A DNA stretch of 64,000 nucleotides from Bog-473 sp963800725. Its GTDB lineage: Bacteria; Actinomycetota; Acidimicrobiia; Acidimicrobiales; RAAP-2. Shown here one piece after another: positions 9,409 through 20,883 of the stretch. How positions within the stretch are numbered: position 1 is the stretch's first letter; every line of letters starts with the position of its first letter. The position numbers and the translations under genes are program-made. The stretch is from contig CAWDCE010000019.1 of NCBI GenBank assembly GCA_963800725.1, positions 1 to 64,000 of the forward strand. Reading direction: 5' to 3'. The notes under the pieces are model-generated. The model was given only the letters and a program-made list of their open reading frames with translations, was not told the DNA's origin and searched no databases.

Positions 9409-10399
9409 CCTTGCCGGTGTTGCCACCGGTGAACAACAAGTTGAGCGCGTCGGGGGCCGATTCGAGGCCGTTGACGATGTGGGCGGTGTGGCGGATCTTC
9501 CCTGCGGCCAACCACTCGAGCATGGCCGCTTGTGCTTGGGGGAATCGGTCGACGTAGTCGAGGATGATGAACCCCTCCATGCGGCCGCGATGGGTGATGA
9601 GGCGCCGGTAGTTCGCCGGACCGCTGACCTGGTCGGTGTTGTACGTCGAGATGGCCCCGCACAGCACGACCCGCCCCCGCAGGGCCAGCTGGCCCAAGCA
9701 GTCGTCGAGGATCTCGCCCCCGACGTTGTCGAAATACAGGTCGATGCCCTCGGGGCAGGCGGCACGGAGCCGTTGGTTGACCGGCTCGGTCTTGTAGTTG
9801 ATGGCCTCGTCGAACCCGAGTTCGTCGACGATCCACCGGCACTTCTCGTCGGTGCCGGCGAGGCCCACCACCTTTTGCGGCCCGCTGAGTTTCGCGATCT
9901 GCCCGACACATGACCCGGTCGCGCCGGCCGCACCCGAAACCACCACGGTGTCGCCCTGGGCGAGCGCCCCGACGTCGAGCAGGCCGAAGTACGCCGTCAT
10001 ACCGTTGACCCCGAAGAGATTGAGCGCGAGCGTCGCTTCGATGCCTTCTGGGAGGACCTGGAGCAGGCCGTCACCCTCTTCGGCCACGAAGTAGTCCTGC
10101 CAGCCGAGCATCCCGAACACGAGATCGCCGACCTTGTATGCATCGCTGTTGGTGAGGAGCACTTCGCCGATGCCCGCACCGCGGATGACCTCGCCGATGC
10201 CGATGGGCGGCAGGTAGCCCGGAGCGTCATCCATCCAGGTCCGGATGGTCGGATCGATGGAGAGGTGGCGGACCTGCACCAGCGCCTGGCCCGGACCGGG
10301 TTCGGGGACACGGACCGAGGTCAGTTCGACTGTCGTGGCGTCGACCATGCCCGAGGGTCGTTGCGAGAGAAGCCATTGGCGGTTGAGAGAAGAGGTCAT
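9392..10399 (-). CDS. Zinc-independent MDR-family NADP-dependent oxidoreductase
   Basis: 335 residues matching the medium-chain reductase subgroup that includes prostaglandin/leukotriene and curcumin reductases, which reduce enone double bonds with NADPH. The nucleotide-binding motif VVVSGAAGATGSCVGQIAK is intact, followed by YKTEPVNQRLRAACPEGIDL and FDNVGGEILDDCL, both typical of this branch. Zinc ligands of alcohol dehydrogenases are absent. The start ATG 10399 is followed by SLNRQWLL, as in relatives. Convergent with the FtsH-like gene. Confidence 0.85.
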   Translation of the reverse strand: MTSSLNRQWLLSQRPSGMVDATTVELTSVRVPEPGPGQALVQVRHLSIDPTIRTWMDDAPGYLPPIGIGEVIRGAGIGEVLLTNSDAYKVGDLVFGMLGWQDYFVAEEGDGLLQVLPEGIEATLALNLFGVNGMTAYFGLLDVGALAQGDTVVVSGAAGATGSCVGQIAKLSGPQKVVGLAGTDEKCRWIVDELGFDEAINYKTEPVNQRLRAACPEGIDLYFDNVGGEILDDCLGQLALRGRVVLCGAISTYNTDQVSGPANYRRLITHRGRMEGFIILDYVDRFPQAQAAMLEWLAAGKIRHTAHIVNGLESAPDALNLLFTGGNTGKVIVAV

Positions 10400-10442
10400 T
10401 GGCCCAACCTAGGTCCGCGGCGCCGCCGGCGCTGCCCACGGA

Positions 10443-11126
10443 TCAGTTCGCCGGTGGCGGGGTCGCGTCCAAGTGGGCCGTGTCATTGAAGCTGCGGACG
10501 ATCCATCGGTCCGCGCCGACCAAGAGCCGGGAGATCGAGGTGTTGTCCGACGCCACGAAGGCGAAAGGCCGGGACCCGGCGGCCTGGGCCAGGATCTCGC
10601 CAATGGCGGCACCATGGCAGAAGACGACGACCGAACCGCCCGGGTGCGCCGAGGCAATGCGTGTCACCGCCCGGCGCAGACGGCCGGCGAAGTCCTCGGC
10701 GGACTCGGCCCCGGGGACCACCGACCAGGACTCCTCGGCAAACATTCGCTGGGCCACGGGGTCGTTGTCGGCCACCTTTTGGCGAAAGAGCCCACCCTCC
10801 CACTCACCGAGGAACACCTCACGCAGATCGGCGTCGATGATGGGCTCGATCCCGCGCCGCTGCGCCAAGGGCGCCGCGGTCTCGGCCGTGCGGCGCAGCG
10901 TGCTGACATAGATGGCATCGATGGGACTCGCCGCGAGGCGCTGTGCGACGAGTTCGGCTTGCGCTCGACCGGTCGCAGAGAGTGCGGGGTTGCCCTGGCC
11001 CTCCAAGAGTTCGTGCGACGTCCCCTCGATGGCGTCGGCCGACGCGCCGTGGCGCACCAGGACCAGTTCGGTTGAACCCTCGGGGCCGACATAGCGCGTC
11101 TGGGAGAACGTTCGGGGAGCGGCCAT
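10443..11126 (-). CDS. Histidine phosphatase superfamily protein
   Basis: 227 residues from ATG 11126. LVLVRHGAS carries the catalytic RHG (R25, H26), STLRRTAETA the second arginine, REVFLGEWEGG the acid region, and VVVFCHGAAIG the second histidine. The family covers phosphoglycerate mutases and broad phosphatases; the substrate cannot be told. Separated from the reductase gene on the left by 43 bp on the same strand, so possibly cotranscribed with it. An in-frame extension up to 11246 lacks a plausible start. Confidence 0.85.
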   Translation of the reverse strand: MAAPRTFSQTRYVGPEGSTELVLVRHGASADAIEGTSHELLEGQGNPALSATGRAQAELVAQRLAASPIDAIYVSTLRRTAETAAPLAQRRGIEPIIDADLREVFLGEWEGGLFRQKVADNDPVAQRMFAEESWSVVPGAESAEDFAGRLRRAVTRIASAHPGGSVVVFCHGAAIGEILAQAAGSRPFAFVASDNTSISRLLVGADRWIVRSFNDTAHLDATPPPAN

Positions 11127-11336
11127 GGGCGCCGAGCCTACCGAGGGACCGCGATGCGGCCTGCGGCGAATGTCGTCGTGGCGCCCAGCCTCAGCCCAAG
11201 TGCCGCCGCACCGCACGACGCACCGACGAGACGCCCAATGGGCCACCCCACCTGGATTTACGTCTTTTCAGGCGCATTTGGCCAATTCCGATTGGCCTGC
11301 ACCGAAAGAATCACACCCACGTTTTAGACTGACGCG

Positions 11337-14300
11337 ATGAGCGGTGGCCGGGGACGAGCGATTCGATCGCGCCCGAACACGCATCCACGCGCGCTGTCAC
11401 CGACCCACCACCGGTCGAGGACAGCGCGGTCGATGGCCCGGCATCGGGCGCGACAAACCTTCGGGCTGCCCTCCGACTCAGTTGACGCGACCGCCCGACT
11501 GACCTCACGTCAGGTCGGGGTCGGGGCGGCGATCGTGGTAATCGTGCTCGGATCCCTCGTTTACTTCGCGGCCGCCGGCAAACCCAGTCAAGCCGTCCTC
11601 ACCAAACCCTTCGGTGGTTCGTTGGTGCTCAACGACCAGCAGGGCCCGGTCGTCTTGGACCTGGCGTCGGGGACCGCGAGCATCCAGCTGGCCAATGTCG
11701 ACAAGGCGGTGACCGCGCCCGGGCCGGCCAACGTCGACGCCGTTGCGGTGTCCAACGGGAGTCTGCTGTTGAACTCACAGACCGGGACCTTCAATTTCTT
11801 GGGGCAGAACAACGTGCTCGTCGCACCGACCGGCGGCGGCGTGGCGCTCAGTGGTCCCGGTGGGGTCAAGAGCGCGGCGGGATTCGCCGCGGGCGCCAAC
11901 GCATATGTGGTGGGGAATTCGCAGAGCGGCGCGACCGTCTCATTGGTCAACCAAGAGGTGGTCAGCCGGGCTGCCAAAGCCACCACGACCACCACCAGCG
12001 GGGGTTCAACCACGGTGCGGCCGCTCGGCAGTGCCACCACCTCGAGCCCCCTCAATACGACCAGCGGGGGATCGGTCACGGCCAACGGCGACCTGTGGAC
12101 CATTGAGGAGCGTGCCGAGCGCGCATCGGGTGATCCGCTACGCCCCTGCAGCCCAACTGGGCCAGCCACTCGTCGAAGTCGATCGGGGCGGCGCTGGGAC
12201 TGTGGCGACCCTTGGCGCGAGCACGGGGGCATCGGGGACCCAGGTGGTCGCCCTCGCCACCCCGACCCAGATCCGGGTCTTCAACGCGGACACGCAGGCG
12301 ACCTCGTACTCCCTCGGTCTCGGAGGTCTCTCGGCCGCCACACACATCGTCGCGGTGAGCGGGATGAGCGGCGAGGTGCTCTTTGCCTATCAGTTGGCCG
12401 ACGGTTGGCGGCTGGTCGGGGTGGATACGTCGTCGCACAAACTTATTGGCCCCCTCGCCGTGCGCGGGGTCCCCGCCACCGACACGCTGCTCGCGCCCCG
12501 TGTACAACAGCGGCAGCATCTACACGCTCGGCTACCGCTACTTCTCGTCGCAGCCGTCGCTGCTGCGCATCGACCCGCAGTCCGGTGCGGCCAGCCCGTT
12601 GTCGGGGTTCGCAAGTATCCCCTGGTCAAGTCCACCGAAGTGCCGACGTTCGGGGCCGGGACCCAGGTGATCTCTGTGGGCCCGCGGGTCATCTTCAACA
12701 ATCCGACCAGCGTGCTCGGTGTCGTGGTGTTCACCGACGGCTCGAGCGCGCCCAAGATCTTCGACAAGGGCACGCTGGCGACTGTCGACCCCGCCGCACC
12801 CGGGGGTGTGGCTTCGCCGAGGACCAACCCGACCAAGGCCAAGCCGAAGAACCAGACCCCGGTGCAGGCGGCCGTCGACCCCCAGTCGCTGTGCGAGAAC
12901 ACCCAGCAAAAGCCGCACCGCCCGGTCATCACCACGCCGTTGGTTCCTTCGACGCACACCGTGACGGTGTCGTGGTCGTACCAGCTCTTGAGCAACCAGG
13001 ACTGCGAGCCCACCTCCTACCTCGTCTCGGCGTCCTTGGTCGGCGCAGGTCAGAGCCCCGCCCAAAGCCAGTACGAAATCCAAGGGCAGCTCTCCTTCAT
13101 CTATCCGGGACTCCATCCAAATACCACCTACCAGTTCACCGTCACCGTGTTGATCGGACAGCAGCAGACGCCGTCGTTGCCCGCCGAGGCGACCACGACG
13201 CCCCAAGGGCCCGACAAACCGACCAGCGTGAGCGTCACCGACAATGACGGAACGGGATGGACCGTGAGCTGGACGTCGTGTTCGGGTTCGTCGTGCGATG
13301 CCAATGAGCCCGCGACCCAGTGGACGGTGACGGGCCAGACGTGCAATGGCGACACCTTCATTGGCACCCCGCCGACCACCACGGTGGACGGCTCGGTGAC
13401 CACGACGACCTTCACCTTCGCCAACAATGCCGATTTGATCGGTCAATCTCTCAACTTCGAGGTGCAAGGGACCGATGTCCTCGGCCACGTCGGTGATCCG
13501 GCCACCGCAACGGGGTGCGTGACGGGGTGGGCGCTGCCCTCGGTGTCGGACATCTCGTTTTCGGCGTCGAATGCCCAGGCGCCTGACTTCACCGACACCG
13601 CCACCTTGGCGGTCTCGCCGGTCGCCGGGGTGAGCGCGGCCCAGGCCTTTGGCTCATTGAACACCGAGTTCACCTATGTCGTGACCAACACCACGAATCC
13701 GGGCCAGCACCCCACCCAGTTGGGCAATTCGAGTGGCGGTCCCACGGGCAGTCCGAGCGCGACCTTCTCGGAGCTCACGCCCGGTGACACCTATTCCGCC
13801 ACGGTCATCGTCACCCCGGTGGGCCACCCCGCAGCGGCGGCCACCTTGCCCGCCCAGATCATCTCGGGCGTCAGTTCGGCCTGGCCGGCCATCTCGCTGA
13901 CCTCGGCCGTGCCGGTCCTCGACCCCTCCGCCGACACCGGTGCACTCACCGTGACCCTCGCCAGCCCCTTCGCCAATATCCCGAGCGGCCAATCCGTCGC
14001 CCTCAGCGCATCGGGTTCGATCTCGTGCGTGGGCACGCTCATGCCCGCCTTCAACGGTCTTGCTGTCACTCCAGTTGCAGGTGGGGGCGGGGTGATCACG
14101 GGTATCCCGTTGGCCCTGGTCAATGACGGCGGCCCGGGGTGTGCGCTCGACCTGGTCTTGAACGAGGCGGGGACCAACTTCCACGGAGGCGCCTACACCA
14201 ACGCCTACGCCCTGCCCCCGCTCGGCACGCAGTACCCGACCCCGAGCGTCGCCGCTGACGTCACGTCCACGTCGACCTGCGCGTACTGCGTCGACGTCAC

Positions 14301-14670
14301 CGCCACCACGGCGCTCACGCCCGGGACCGTCAGCGTGGGTGGCCTGTGGACCGCGACCGTCACCAGCACCGACGGCATCGCCACCCTGCCGTGCTCGTCG
14401 AGCGCACAGCTCGCCCCGAGCGGCGGGGCCAGTGTGGCGACTTCGATCGACATGTCGGGCTGCGTGGCGAACTTCGTCAATGCGGACTCGACCGTGGGTT
14501 CGCCGGTGGTCGTGACCTTTTCGGTCACCGTGTCGTGGACCTACTTGGGACTACTGTCGGGACCAGTGTCCTACGGTGGCGCTGTGCTCTCGACGGGTCC
14601 GTTGGATCCGACCACGCTGAACACAGCGATCCGCCTGATGGGCCGCTCCGACGTCGGGGCGCGCCCATGA
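11337..14670 (+). CDS. Large membrane-anchored surface protein with fibronectin type III domains (frameshifted)
   Basis: About 1,110 residues when three frames are joined. A basic N-terminus is followed by one membrane segment (GVGAAIVVIVLGSLVYFAA), a beta-rich region resembling a repeat propeller (11600-12700), then fibronectin-type repeats from about 12960 (PDKPTSVSVTDNDGTGWTVS and similar) and a Thr/Ser-rich C-terminus. Frame breaks lie near 12120, 12500 and 12610. Fn3 proteins at the head of a MoxR-DUF58-transglutaminase operon are a recurring actinobacterial arrangement of unknown function, presumably in the envelope. Its stop overlaps the ATG of a 46-codon ORF (ATGA). Confidence 0.8.
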
Positions 14671-14807
14671 CGATCATGCGCGACGAGTCGGGTCGTGGCT
14701 GGCCCGAGTCCGACGAGGTGGTGCACGTGCGACGAAAGGACGGATCATCAATGGCTCGCTCGATCGATCGTCACGGTGCTGCCTCGATGGATGCGGTGCG
14801 CCCATGA
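14667..14807 (+). CDS. 46-residue micro-ORF coupled at both ends
   Basis: Starts in the ATGA overlap with the Fn3 gene and ends in an ATGA overlap with moxR. The decamer GCGCCCATGA occurs at both junctions (14661-14670 and 14798-14807). The peptide is charged and hydrophilic (RGWPESDEVVHVRRKDGSS), with no membrane segment. It could be a real small protein, a translation relay between its neighbours, or the product of a duplicated junction. I recognise no homologue. Confidence 0.4.
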   Translation: MTIMRDESGRGWPESDEVVHVRRKDGSSMARSIDRHGAASMDAVRP

Positions 14808-15772
14808 GCACCCTCGAGCACGAAGTCGACTACTTCGCCCAGCGTTTCAACGTCTTGACGGCGAGCATCGCCCGGGTTATCCAGGGCAAAGAGGAGGTCA
14901 TCCACCAAGCGGTGATCTGCATGCTGGCCGAGGGCCACCTCTTGATCGAAGACGTGCCCGGGGTCGGGAAAACCACTTTGGCCCGAGCGCTCGCCGCAAC
15001 GGTCGAACTCACCTGGAATCGCATCCAGTTCACCCCCGACCTGTTGCCGTCCGATGTGACCGGGGTGTCGGTCTACAACCAGGCCACCTCACAGTTCGAA
15101 TTCCGTCCCGGCGCGATCTTCGCCAACATCGTGGTCGGTGACGAGATCAACCGGGCCTCCCCGAAAACCCAGTCCGCCCTCCTCGAGGTGATGGAAGAGG
15201 GGACCGTCACCACCGACGCCGTGATCTACAACGTGCCCCGGCCGTTCATGGTGGTGGCGACGCAGAACCCGATCGACATGGAGGGGACCTACCAGCTCCC
15301 CGAAGCCCAGCTCGACCGGTTCTTGATGCGCCTCTCGATCGGGTACCCGAGTCCGGAGGCCGAGGCGCTCGTGCTGCGCCAGGAAAAAGATTCGGCGACC
15401 GTCGACGGACTGTCGCCGGTCATGTCGAGCGACGACCTCTTGGCGATGATCGACCAGATCAAGACGGTCGAGGTCGCCCCGGCCATCGAGAACTATGTGA
15501 TCGCGCTCAGCGAGTTCACCCGCACCGCCCCCGAGGTCCGCCTCGGGGTCTCGCCGTGGGGCAGCCTCGCCCTCCTCAAGGCGGCCCGGGCGTCGGCCGC
15601 GGCCGAGGGTCGAAGCTTTGTGATCCCCGAAGACGTCAAGGCGGTCGCGACTTCGGTGCTGGCCCACCGCATCTTGTTGCGACCCGAAGCCGAACTCCAA
15701 GGACGCACCAATGCCGAGATCGTGGCCCGTGCCCTCCAAGGCGTCCCCGTGCCGCGCACCGTGACCAGTTAG
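14804..15772 (+). CDS. MoxR-family AAA+ ATPase
   Basis: 322 residues, complete. Walker A is in EDVPGVGKTTLARAL (about 49-63), Walker B in VVGDEINRASPKTQSALLEV, sensor 1 in VVATQNPIDMEGTYQLPEAQ, and the lid domain near the C-terminus. MoxR ATPases are thought to act as chaperones or activators of the proteins encoded beside them, here DUF58 (which has a VWA-like fold) and the transglutaminase-like membrane protein. The start ATG 14804 overlaps the micro-ORF stop. Confidence 0.92.
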   Translation: MSTLEHEVDYFAQRFNVLTASIARVIQGKEEVIHQAVICMLAEGHLLIEDVPGVGKTTLARALAATVELTWNRIQFTPDLLPSDVTGVSVYNQATSQFEFRPGAIFANIVVGDEINRASPKTQSALLEVMEEGTVTTDAVIYNVPRPFMVVATQNPIDMEGTYQLPEAQLDRFLMRLSIGYPSPEAEALVLRQEKDSATVDGLSPVMSSDDLLAMIDQIKTVEVAPAIENYVIALSEFTRTAPEVRLGVSPWGSLALLKAARASAAAEGRSFVIPEDVKAVATSVLAHRILLRPEAELQGRTNAEIVARALQGVPVPRTVTS

Positions 15773-15802
15773 GACCGGGCCCGGAGCGTTGAGAGGGCGG
15801 CA

Positions 15803-16938
15803 GTGACCAGGATTGGGGTGGGTGCGACCCTGCTCGGCATCTCACTCACCGTCGTCGGCCTGGTCTTGGTGTGGCCGCCGTTCGTGGTGCTCGGCATCGG
15901 CCTCATCATGTTGGTCATCGTGGCTCTCGCCTACATCGTGCGCCGGCCCCAACTGGTCATCGAGCGCCAGATCCATCCGCCCCGGGTCTCCAAGGGGCTT
16001 CCCGCCATTGCCTACCTGAACTTTTCGAACCGCGGTCGCTCAACCGTGCCCGCAACGGTCGCCACCCAGCCCTACGGTGCCACCTCCATACGTACGGTGC
16101 TGCCCCGCCTGGCCCGGGGCCAATCGGGCGTGCGGACATACCGCCTCCCGACGACGCAGCGTGGGATCTTCGCCATCGGGCCGGTCGAGATCACGCGGCT
16201 GACCCGTTCGAGTTCGTCCGGGTCACCCAACGCCACGCCGGCGACGACGACATCTGGGTCTACCCCAAAGTCTTCCCGTTCCGCTCGTTGCCCTCTGGGA
16301 TCACCCGCCACCTCGAGGGGCCGTCGTCGGACACCGCCCCCGAAGGCAGCATCACCTTCCACCGATTGCGCGAGTACGTGGTCGGTGACGACCTGCGGAT
16401 GATCCACTGGAAATCGACGGCGCGGACCGGCCAGTTGATGGTGCGCCACAACGTCGACACCTCCCAGCCCTACACGGTGGTCCTCCTCGATGTCCGCCCC
16501 GCGGTGTACTCGGCGCAGACCTTCGAGGTCGCCGTCGACACCGCGGCGTCCGCCATCTCGTGCTCGTCGATCGGCAAATCCCCTGTGCAATTGCGCACGA
16601 CCAGCGGCCAACAGGTCGGTGGGCCCGGTCATCGCAGCCCGATCGAGTTGCTCGACTACTTGACCGGGATCGAGCCGCAATCGGCCGGCTCGATCGAGCA
16701 GGACTGCCTGCGGCTGCGCCGCGAACGCGGCGGGACCGGTCTCGTGGTCGTCACCGGCGCCCTCGACACCGCCGACCTGCCGGCCATTGCGGGGCTCCGG
16801 CGCCGTTTCTTTCGCATTGTGGTGATCTCGATCACCACCGAGCCGGTCCCCGCATTGCAGTTTCCCGGCGTGACCGTCATCAGCGCGACCACCGGCGACG
16901 AGGCCTGCGACGCCTGGAATCTCGAGGTGGCGGGATGA
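15803..16938 (+). CDS. DUF58 protein, VWA-like (one frame break)
   Basis: Two N-terminal membrane segments (15815-15950), then a beta region and the DUF58 signature REYVVGDDLRMIHWKSTARTG near 16370-16430, followed by VVLLDVRPAV, a MIDAS-like strand. A single break near 16195 disappears if one G is added to CGGCTGACC, restoring TRADPFEFVRV; a lost homopolymer base is the simplest explanation. The protein pairs with MoxR. GTG 15803 is the start; the stop overlaps the ATG of the transglutaminase-like gene. Confidence 0.85.
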
Positions 16939-19268
16939 ACGGCCGCCGCATCTTGGCCGCAGCGGTGCTGCCCTTGGCCGCCGTCATGACGTTTCTCGCC
17001 GCCACGCCGTGGTTGCGGGCCTTCCCACCGTCGAGCGTCGCGCCGATCTTCGCACTGGCGGCCATTATCTCGGTGGCCATCCCCCCGCTGGTCGTGGCCT
17101 GGACCGGTCGTTCGGTGATCTGGTCGGCCCTGGTGTCGGTGGTGGCCCTCTTTGTCTTCTCCCTCCTCATTACGCTGCGCGACCCGACGGGGACCGCTGC
17201 GCTCTTGCGCGGCTTGACCCAAGGTGTGGCCCGCCTCCTTTCGATCGCGCTGCCGGTGGCCGAACCAAGGTGGTTGTTCGTGGCCCCGGTGGTGTTGACC
17301 TGGATCGTCGGTGCCGTCTCTTCTGAGCTTTTGACCCGCAGTCGGGTCACCGGACTGACGCCGCTCGTCGGGATCATTGGTTTCGCCCTGGCCTACGCGG
17401 CGACGGCGGGCGCTCCGGGTTCGATGGTGGCCCAAGCCGCCCTGCTCGGACTGTGCGCGGGGATCTTGTTGTTTCTCCGCCGCTGGTTGATTGACACCGA
17501 GAACACCGAGGCGAGCCTCCTCGAGGCGGGCACGTCGGAGCGCAGCCTGGCCCGGCCATTGGTGCTTGGCACCATCACCTTGTCCATCGCGGCCATCGTC
17601 TGTGCGCTCTTGATTCCCCTCCTGCCCCCGCTGCAGGGGGCGGCGACCGCGCCGAGCCGGACCCCACCGGTGGTGACGGTGACCCCGTTGGCCCCGACCG
17701 TGGGAGTGGCCGAACTGCGCGGCCAGACCGGGTCGGACCATGGCGCCCAGACCCTCTTCGAGGTCAAGATGGACCAACCGAGTTCGGGGTATCTCGCCGC
17801 GGTCGACCTTGATCTCTATGACGGTGACGTCTGGTCGCTGCGCCACACCTTCGAGCCGACCGGGGGAGGGATTCGCGTCGCCACCGGCGGGTCACCGAGC
17901 GGCCAACACGGCGAGACCGTCGTCCAGCACTACAGCGTCGTCCACGGCGCCCGACCTGCCGTGGATGCCCTATCTCGACCAGCCCACAACAGTCTCGGGG
18001 GTGAGTGTCGACTTCGACAGCCTCTCGGGGATGATCATCCCGACCCAGCCCCTCAAGAGCGGTCAGACCTACACGGTCACCTCGACCAACACCGTGCACA
18101 CCCTCGCCTCACTCTCATCGGCCCAGTTGCACGCGCTCTCGGTGGGCACGACCCCGGACCCAGCTCGACGCGACCCCCTTGGCCGGCGCCGACCAGTCCT
18201 TTGACAATGTCTTGACCCAGCTCGAAAGCGAGACCGGCCAGACGAGTGGAGCGACGCTCACCTTCTTGGCGGCGGTCGAAAACGATTTCTCCAAGAATTA
18301 CCCGGAGAGTGGCGACGTCTGAGTACGTGTCGGCCCCGGCCAAGGCGCGCTCTGAGTTCGGGAGCCCGACGGCGGTGCGGCCCGACCTCTACGGCACGTC
18401 GCTGGCCGACATTCAAGGGGCCATCTTCGGCAAGTCCAAGACCGGCACGCCCGAGCAGTTCGCCACCTTGGTGACCCTCTTGTGCCGCAAACTCGGGATT
18501 CCCGCCCGCATGGTCACCGGCTACCGGCTCTCGGGGCCCAACAGGGCCGCCACCACGACCACGCCGGGCCGGCTCTACGCGGTGACCAACCTCGATGCGT
18601 GGTCGTGGGTCGAGATCAACGTGCCGAGCCTCGGGTGGGTGGTGGTCGACCCGACCCCGGACAAGACGGGCACCGTGCCCGCCCAACCACCGGTGGTCGC
18701 CGCACCGACCACGACCGTGCCGCCCACCCAGATCCACGCCGAGGTGATCCCGAGCCACAGCGGTCACGCCGTCGCACCGCGGGTATCGGTCAAGTTGACC
18801 AAGCCGTCGCACGTGCTGCCCATCGTCCTGGGCGCCATTGCCCTGGCGCTGATCGTGATGGCGGCGATCCCGGCGTGGGTTGAAACCATCAAGGCGCGCC
18901 GCAAGCGCCGACGGCGTCACGCCGGGGGGCCCGGGCACCAGATCGAAGGGGCCTGGCTCGAAACACTCGATGTGCTGAACGAGGCAGCGGTGAGCGGGCT
19001 TGAGCCCCTCACCAACTCAGAGGTGGCGGCGTTGGTCGACGCGCGCTTCGGTCCCGACGTCGGTGAGCCGGTGGGCGTGATCGCCACCTCGGCCAGTGAA
19101 GCCACCTTCTCGAGCGCACCGGGCGTCGACGCCGAGGAGAGCTGGACCGCCTGGCACCAGTTCGACCAGTTTCGCTACGCCCTCGGGGCCCGCCAGACCT
19201 TGGGCGAGCGGGTCCGGTCCCACTTGCGTATCGCGCCGCGCCAGGTCGACGAATCAGTTCGCAACTAA
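16935..19268 (+). CDS. TgpA-like membrane protein with a degenerate transglutaminase domain (frameshifted)
   Basis: Six or so membrane segments occupy 16950-17630; an extracytoplasmic domain follows, then the transglutaminase core, one more membrane helix (VLPIVLGAIALALIVMAAI) and a cytoplasmic tail. Breaks lie near 17945, 18165 and 18310. The core is readable in one frame, and its catalytic triad is not conserved. Where relatives have G-x-C-EQFA there is GTPEQFATLV (Pro for Cys, 18448-18477). Where they have DAHAWVE there is DAWSWVE (Trp for His). Only the Asp in WVVVDPTP remains. It is therefore probably a structural or substrate-binding pseudoenzyme. It overlaps the DUF58 stop and is convergent with the kinase-like gene. 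Confidence 0.8.
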
Positions 19269-20883
19269 GCGGTCCCCGGCGCCTCGGGGCGCCCCTCGCC
19301 TTCATTGGTCAGAGGTGGCGCGTTGTCGTCGTCGTCCGCATCGAAAGTGGCGCGGCGCAGGAGCGACTCTTCGAGGGTGTCGGGCGCCGACGGCACCTCG
19401 GCCAAGGGGGACGGGAAGCCGAACAGCCCGGGGTCGGGCGCCGGTCCGAGGAGCTCGGTGTCGAGGAGCTCGGGCACCACGGTCGGGGGCTCGGGGGTGA
19501 GGGGTGGCACCGCCGCCTTCGGCCGCGGCGGTTCGGAAAATCGCGGGCTGATCTCACCGGGTGGGCGAGGTGGCGGGGCGGCGGACTTGGACAACAGCGC
19601 CAGCAAGGGGTCGGGTGCTCCGGTGCTGCGCCCGGTATTGGGACTCGTCGTCGGCGCAGGGACCCCCGCGATCACCCGGCGCGACGGCACCTGCACCAAA
19701 GCGTTGGGCATGATGACGTGGCGCGCCGCTTTCGAAATCGGCACGACGACCGCTGCGGGCGCGTGGCGCAATGTCGGGGGTGTGGGTTTGGCCGAACCGA
19801 GCGACACCGGGGCCAGTGCGGCGCGATCGATCCGGGTTCGGGCCCGTCGGGTCGGTCGGGCCCGCGGGGCGAAGGTGATGGCGGGCGCCGGATCGGCCTG
19901 CTCGGCCCGCTCACTGACGGAGCGCCAGCGGGACCACGCATCGGATCCCGACTGGTGCGCGGCCGCGCTGGATCGAATCGATCGGCGCCGCTTCGACGGC
20001 ATGGGATTCACCGACCACGACGTAGGAGGTCTGGGGCCACGCCTCGGCGCGCTCGATCGAGCGCAGCGCCTCGGCGAAGGCGAGGGCCGAGCTGGGCCGT
20101 TCGGTGGGCTCCTTGGTCATGGCGGTGACCAAGAGATCCGACAGCGCCATGGGCACACCGTCGACCAGTAACGGCGGGACCGGGTCGCGGAAGATCCGCA
20201 GCACCGCCGAGGCCGCCGTCTCCCCGGCGAAGCTCCGGAACGCCGCGTGCCCGGCCAAGAGGAAATACAGCGTCGAGGCAAGTTCGTAGACGTCGGTCGC
20301 CGCCGTGGCCGTCGCGCCTTCGAGCATTTCGGGCGCGGCATGAACGGTGGTGAAGCCAAACACCCCGCCGGTTGACTCCGCGCCCGACGACGGTCGCGCC
20401 ACGCCCACGTCGGCCAAGGCCGGTTGGCCGCCCTCGGTGATCAGCAGCTTGTGGGGCTTGATGTAGCGGTGGAGCATCCCGACGCGGTGCGCGGTTCTCG
20501 AGCGCACCGCAGATCTTGATGGCGATGGCGACGGCCTGGGCCGGCTCCATCGGCCCTTTTCGCCCGACCAGGTCGCCCAAGGACTCAGAGCAGCGTTCCA
20601 TGACGAGCACGGGGCGACCGTCCGGGGCGCTAAAGGCGCGGAACAAGGTCACGATATTGGGGTGCGAACTGAGGGTGCGCAGGGCGAAGGTCTCCTGGCC
20701 GAAGGCCTCGATGGCCTGGGGGGAGATGGCGCCCACGTCGAGCACCTTGAGGGCGACGCACCGCCCCGAATCTGCCTCGGTGGCCGAGTAGACGCTCGGC
20801 GAGGCACCGCCGTCGATGACCGAGACGTCGGTGAAACCGGGAAAGATCGCTCTGCCCCGCGGGTGCTTGCGTCGAAAAGCCAT
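19265..20883 (-). CDS. Ser/Thr protein kinase-like protein, predicted pseudokinase (frameshifted)
   Basis: From ATG 20883, preceded by AAGGGGCG, the kinase fold reads in order: a glycine loop DGGASPSVYSA, the ATP lysine in CVALKVLD, the alpha-C Glu in FGQETFALRTL, the catalytic loop, the DVG metal motif and the APEMLEG segment. The catalytic loop reads HRYIKPHKLLI instead of HRDIKPHNLLI, so both the catalytic Asp and the metal-binding Asn are replaced. Frame breaks lie near 20490 and 19975. A Pro/Ala-rich tail of about 230 residues follows, probably disordered and not transmembrane. Likely a scaffold or regulatory pseudokinase of the envelope locus. The stop overlaps the convergent transglutaminase-like gene. 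Confidence 0.75.

Noticed and set aside
11500..11520. CTGAC-CTCAC-GTCAG as a fourth shared operator
   Set aside because: It lies inside the coding region of the Fn3 gene and has a different spacer.
12538..13488. Long minus-strand frame across the Fn3 gene
   Set aside because: Arg/Gly/His-rich composition typical of the antisense of high-GC coding DNA; the plus strand has recognisable Fn3 repeats.
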